From an uncultured Candidatus Saccharibacteria bacterium (GTDB lineage: Bacteria; Patescibacteria; Saccharimonadia; Saccharimonadales; CAMLKC01), in the NCBI GenBank assembly GCA_946480595.1, contig CAMLKC010000039.1:1-8202 (forward strand): DNA of 8,202 nt, written 5' to 3'. Positions 5,860 through 8,202 of this stretch are shown piece by piece. The number at the start of each line of letters is the position of its first letter. Position 1 is the stretch's first letter. Both the position numbers and the translations under genes were made by a program. The notes under the pieces are model-generated. The model made no database searches. It was not told the origin of the DNA and saw only the letters and a list, made by a program, of their open reading frames with translations.

Positions 5860-6312
5860 CTACTTCGAAGTCAGGGCGCGGACATATTTGGTTGTTCCGA
5901 GGCTCTTGGCGCGCTGCAGTCGGCCCCACTGCTCCACGGTCATGATAGCGTATTCGGTCACATGACGCTTCACGACTGAATGGGAGGAGTGGATTTCTGC
6001 AGCGACGAGCCTGCCGCTGTTGATTTCCGCACGGATGAGCGCCGTCAGCAAGGCTTTCGCCTCATTGCGGCTTTCGGGCCGTACATGCGGAAAAAGCGCC
6101 ATGACACCAGCGACGTCCGCCTCGGTGAGCAGGTTGGGAAACCTGGTCTGGCCACGTAGGGCCGTTTCCGTAATGCGGAATGCTAGTGCGGCTGCAATTT
6201 CGCGGCGCGGTGCGACGGCATGGATGCCGCGAGGTTTGCTTTCGAGGAACACCTTGATGCTCTCGATCACCTCTCGTGCCCATCCGGCCGCCGAGGGCCG
6301 TATGGTGAACAT
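5860..6312 (-). CDS. GC-rich hypothetical protein, 150 residues
   Basis: No family is recognised. The product is a soluble, basic, mostly helical 150-residue protein without signal peptide or membrane segment. Visible features are an N-terminal helix (WAREVIESIKVFLES, 11-25), a basic RREIAAALAF segment (36-45) and an acidic-to-hydrophobic stretch LTEADVAGVMALFP (62-75). A long helix follows (SRNEAKALLTALIRAEI, 81-97), then a compact C-terminal half with YAIMTVEQWGRLQRA (121-135). The final VEQWGRLQRAK segment and overall charge would suit a nucleic-acid-binding or regulatory protein, but that is a guess. The start at 6312 is set by GGAGGTG on the minus strand (6323-6317). Codons are GC-rich, about 60% by hand sampling. 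It is divergent from the ABC-F gene and followed by its own terminator. Confidence 0.7.
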   Translation of the reverse strand: MFTIRPSAAGWAREVIESIKVFLESKPRGIHAVAPRREIAAALAFRITETALRGQTRFPNLLTEADVAGVMALFPHVRPESRNEAKALLTALIRAEINSGRLVAAEIHSSHSVVKRHVTEYAIMTVEQWGRLQRAKSLGTTKYVRALTSK

Positions 6313-6354
6313 GAAACACCTCCCCTAGCGTAATAAGCGCTTTGGAACAGGTAA

Positions 6355-6383
6355 ATAATATAATAATAACTTAATTTATGCAA
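6355..6383 (-). promoter_or_regulatory. Promoter of the 150-residue minus-strand gene
   Basis: On the minus strand TTGCAT (6383-6378) and TATTAT (6360-6355) are exactly 17 bases apart. The expected leader is about 36 bases, ending in a strong GGAGG. An 8-bp palindrome AAGCGCTT (6335-6342) lies just downstream of the predicted start and could be an operator. The element lies entirely inside the 93-base gap shared with the ABC-F promoter, so the two may interfere. Confidence 0.5.
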
Positions 6384-6387
6384 ATAA

Positions 6388-6396
6388 TGCTATACT
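6388..6396 (+). promoter_or_regulatory. Extended -10 promoter of the ABC-F gene
   Basis: TGC plus TATACT (6391-6396) forms an extended -10, with the ABC-F ATG 9 bases further on. The predicted leader is about 2-3 bases with no Shine-Dalgarno, as for the other resident genes. Its -35 region would overlap the promoter of the divergent gene. Confidence 0.65.
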
Positions 6397-6405
6397 CTAA
6401 CAGAT

Positions 6406-8049
6406 ATGATTGCTGACATTACAATTACTGAAAAAAGCTTTGGTCCCAAGAGTCTAATGCATGGGATCAAGTTTAGTATTGATGACGGCGAAAAAGTCGG
6501 TGTCATTGGCCGTAACGGCGTGGGCAAATCGACCCTTTTTGGCATTTTGGCAGGCACCGACAAAGACTTTACCGGCGAGGTTATTTTTAAGCGCGGTACG
6601 GTCGTGGTGGCGACGGCGCAGGAGCATCACGACCTGGGCGACCAGACGGTGTTACAGTACGTACTTTCCGGCCTGCCAGAATATGCCGAGCTGAGCCATG
6701 TCATCGAAACCTATCCCCTGACGATGGGCGACGACATGAAAAAAATCGACGAGTATACCAACGCATTGCAGCGATTCGACGACAAAGGTTTTTACCAGAT
6801 TGAAGAGCACGTCACGCGTGAACTCGACAATTTCCAGCTGCCCGATGTTGCCCACCGGCCGTTTGTTTCCCTGTCCGGAGGCCAGAAACGCCTCGTTGAG
6901 GTAGTGAAAATCATGCACTCCGACGCTCACCTTGCACTGGTGGACGAACCGACCAACCACATGGACTACATTGCCAAGGCGCAGTTTGTCGAGTGGCTGA
7001 AAGATGCCCGCGAGGGAGTGCTGGTCATTACTCACGACCGTGACGTGCTAAAAGAAGTCGATCGTATTATCGAGCTGAAGGACGGCGAAAGCGTCAGCTA
7101 CAAGGGCAACTACGACGCGTATTTAAAACAGAACGCCGTTAGTACCGGGACACAGATGAACGACTTTGAAATGATCGAAAAACGCATCGCCAACCTCAAG
7201 GTAAAGGTGCTTGACTATCAGCGTCTAAAAGAAAAGTCGCGAAACCCCGGGACGATCCAAAAGTTCAAACGGCTTGAAGAGGTCAGCCGCAAGGAGCTTG
7301 CCGAATTGCAGGCTAAAGAAAAGCCGACATTCTGGATCGACAAAGAGTCAGCTGCGAACCTCAACTACAAGGTTGCGGCGCAGTACGACAAATTCAAGGC
7401 CAAGAATATTCGTATGAATTTCAAGAGCGATGAATCTCGCAGCAAGCATATATTGGTGAGTGCCAAGAACCTGAGTCTTGGCTATGGCGATACACCACTC
7501 TTTTCGGGCATTAATATCGATCTTCGCGAAGGCGAGGCGCTAGAGCTTCGCGGGCGTAACGGCGCCGGTAAGACGACGCTTATCAAGGCTCTGCTGGGAA
7601 ATAACGAGAGCATCACTACTTTTTCAGGCGATATCACGCTTGATAAGAGCACGCGGATCGGCGTGTACGAACAAGAAGTATCACCCACGTATTTTGACTT
7701 GCCGCTTGGGGATGCCATTGAAAAAATGTATCTTGACCGCGACCTTTCCATTAGCACGACTAAAATTCGCGGCCTGATGAGCGATTATTTGTTTACCGAG
7801 GGCGACGGCCACGTTCCCCTTGCCCGGCTTTCAGGTGGCCAAAAGGCGCGGTTCCAGATTATCAGCATGCTGGCGAATGATCCGCAACTGCTTATTTTGG
7901 ACGAGCCGACCAACCACCTTGACCTTCCGAGTATCGAAGAGCTTGAAACGGCTCTCGCAAAATATGCCGGCGCAGTGCTGTATGTCAGCCACGACGGCTA
8001 TTTCCGTGAGGCTCTGGGCGGTGACGTGCTGCAGGTGGGCAGTAAATAG
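6406..8049 (+). CDS. ABC-F family ATPase (ribosome-associated, two ATP-binding domains)
   Basis: The 547-residue protein has two ABC ATPase domains and no membrane segments, the layout of ABC-F proteins, which act on the ribosome as translation factors or antibiotic-protection proteins. Domain 1 has Walker A GRNGVGKST (35-43), signature LSGGQ (156-160), Walker B with catalytic Glu in LVDEPTNHMD (178-187) and the H-loop ITHD (208-211). Domain 2 has GRNGAGKTT (383-391), LSGGQ (475-479), LILDEPTNHLD (496-506) and VSHD (527-530). The linker between domains (about 241-345) is long and charged, with the helical pair expected of the region that enters the ribosomal exit site; there is no extra C-terminal extension. 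Both catalytic glutamates and both lysines are intact, so it should be active. Whether it is closer to EttA, Uup or a resistance-type member cannot be told by eye. It is transcribed alone from its own promoter. Confidence 0.93.
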   Translation: MIADITITEKSFGPKSLMHGIKFSIDDGEKVGVIGRNGVGKSTLFGILAGTDKDFTGEVIFKRGTVVVATAQEHHDLGDQTVLQYVLSGLPEYAELSHVIETYPLTMGDDMKKIDEYTNALQRFDDKGFYQIEEHVTRELDNFQLPDVAHRPFVSLSGGQKRLVEVVKIMHSDAHLALVDEPTNHMDYIAKAQFVEWLKDAREGVLVITHDRDVLKEVDRIIELKDGESVSYKGNYDAYLKQNAVSTGTQMNDFEMIEKRIANLKVKVLDYQRLKEKSRNPGTIQKFKRLEEVSRKELAELQAKEKPTFWIDKESAANLNYKVAAQYDKFKAKNIRMNFKSDESRSKHILVSAKNLSLGYGDTPLFSGINIDLREGEALELRGRNGAGKTTLIKALLGNNESITTFSGDITLDKSTRIGVYEQEVSPTYFDLPLGDAIEKMYLDRDLSISTTKIRGLMSDYLFTEGDGHVPLARLSGGQKARFQIISMLANDPQLLILDEPTNHLDLPSIEELETALAKYAGAVLYVSHDGYFREALGGDVLQVGSK

Positions 8050-8202
8050 TCAGTCGATCGGCGTTATAGAACTCGCTTTTCGTCGGTTATGCTTGCATTT
8101 CATTTGCATATGTATGTATGCTCTTCTAAAGCGTTCATCTCGGCAACCCAGCCGATGAGTTAACCGGAATCCCCCGGCGCTTTGTTCCTGTCTAGTTTTA
8201 GG
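8050..8202. other. No gene recognised in the tail of the window
   Basis: Apart from the folded element at 8128-8183, this stretch holds only a TATG/GCAT-rich patch (8087-8120, including GCATA-TGTATG-TATGC) with no convincing promoter. The minus strand happens to be open from 8202 to a stop at 8050, but the peptide matches nothing I know and could be chance or the end of a gene starting beyond the window. Confidence 0.4.
8128..8183 (+). other. Possible three-way-junction RNA or complex terminator after the ABC-F gene
   Basis: An outer 6-bp stem AAAGCG (8128-8133) with CGCTTT (8178-8183) encloses two hairpins. The first pairs TCATC (8135-8139) and GGC (8142-8144) with GCC and GATGA (8151-8158), leaving a 2-base bulge. 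The second pairs CCGG (8164-8167) with CCGG (8174-8177). A T-containing stretch follows, with TTTT at 8196-8199. It could end ABC-F transcription or be a small structured RNA. I do not recognise a known class. Confidence 0.35.

Noticed and set aside
8050..8202. Minus-strand gene entering the window end
   Set aside because: The frame is open for about 50 codons but has no recognisable peptide; this length can occur by chance and the start is outside the window.
8128..8202. A tRNA or hammerhead ribozyme at the end of the window
   Set aside because: There is no 7-bp acceptor stem, anticodon arm or TTCGAAT-type T loop, and the hammerhead core lacks the GAAA segment.
1..8202. CRISPR array, insertion sequence, integrase or attachment repeats
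   Set aside because: No regularly spaced repeats, transposase or recombinase motifs, or convincing direct repeats flanking the GC-rich genes were seen.
1..8202. Recoded TGA (as in Gracilibacteria or SR1)
   Set aside because: TGA ends pyrH and two GC-rich genes at the expected places, so it is an ordinary stop here.

Overview
The window looks like a piece of a small, gene-dense bacterial chromosome of middling GC (about 50-53% by hand sampling). Patescibacteria, most likely a Saccharibacteria (TM7)-like organism, is my best guess. The basis is the compact layout, PyrH and envelope glycosyltransferase genes with almost no intergenic space, apparently leaderless core genes, and TGA used as an ordinary stop. 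This placement is inference; no rRNA or other decisive marker is present.

Two kinds of gene alternate. The resident genes are pyrH (1410-2117), an alpha/beta hydrolase (2130-2957), two GT-B glycosyltransferases (2968-3987 and 3999-5303) and an ABC-F ATPase (6406-8049). They have mixed codon use. Each starts 6-10 bases after an extended -10 box (TGn followed by a TATAAT-like hexamer), so the messages should be leaderless or nearly so. Within the pyrH-to-GT run, the stop codon of each gene forms part of the promoter of the next.

The other kind is four GC-rich (about 60-68%) genes of unknown function: 25-327 (+), 474-1268 (+), 5364-5747 (-) and 5860-6312 (-). They have G/C-dominated third positions, strong Shine-Dalgarno sites and hairpin terminators. 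The three whose promoter region lies inside the window also have AT-rich promoters of their own and leaders of about 25-36 bases. Each looks like a self-contained single-gene transcription unit in an actinobacterial style, placed between resident genes much as morons sit in phage genomes.

Layout: 1-390, GC-rich two-TM protein and terminator. 391-1380, GC-rich protein with an internally duplicated domain, with its promoter and a terminator. 1381-5303, resident block pyrH-hydrolase-GT-GT. 5304-6350, two GC-rich genes on the minus strand with matching promoter and terminator designs. 6351-8049, resident ABC-F gene, divergent from the second GC-rich gene. 8050-8202, no convincing gene, but a possible three-way-junction RNA or terminator.

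The two glycosyltransferases and the hydrolase plausibly serve envelope glycolipid metabolism, PyrH supplies UDP, and the ABC-F protein acts on the ribosome. The GC-rich genes have no visible functional link to these. Possible origins include transfer from an actinobacterial host or its phage; assembly chimerism should be excluded.
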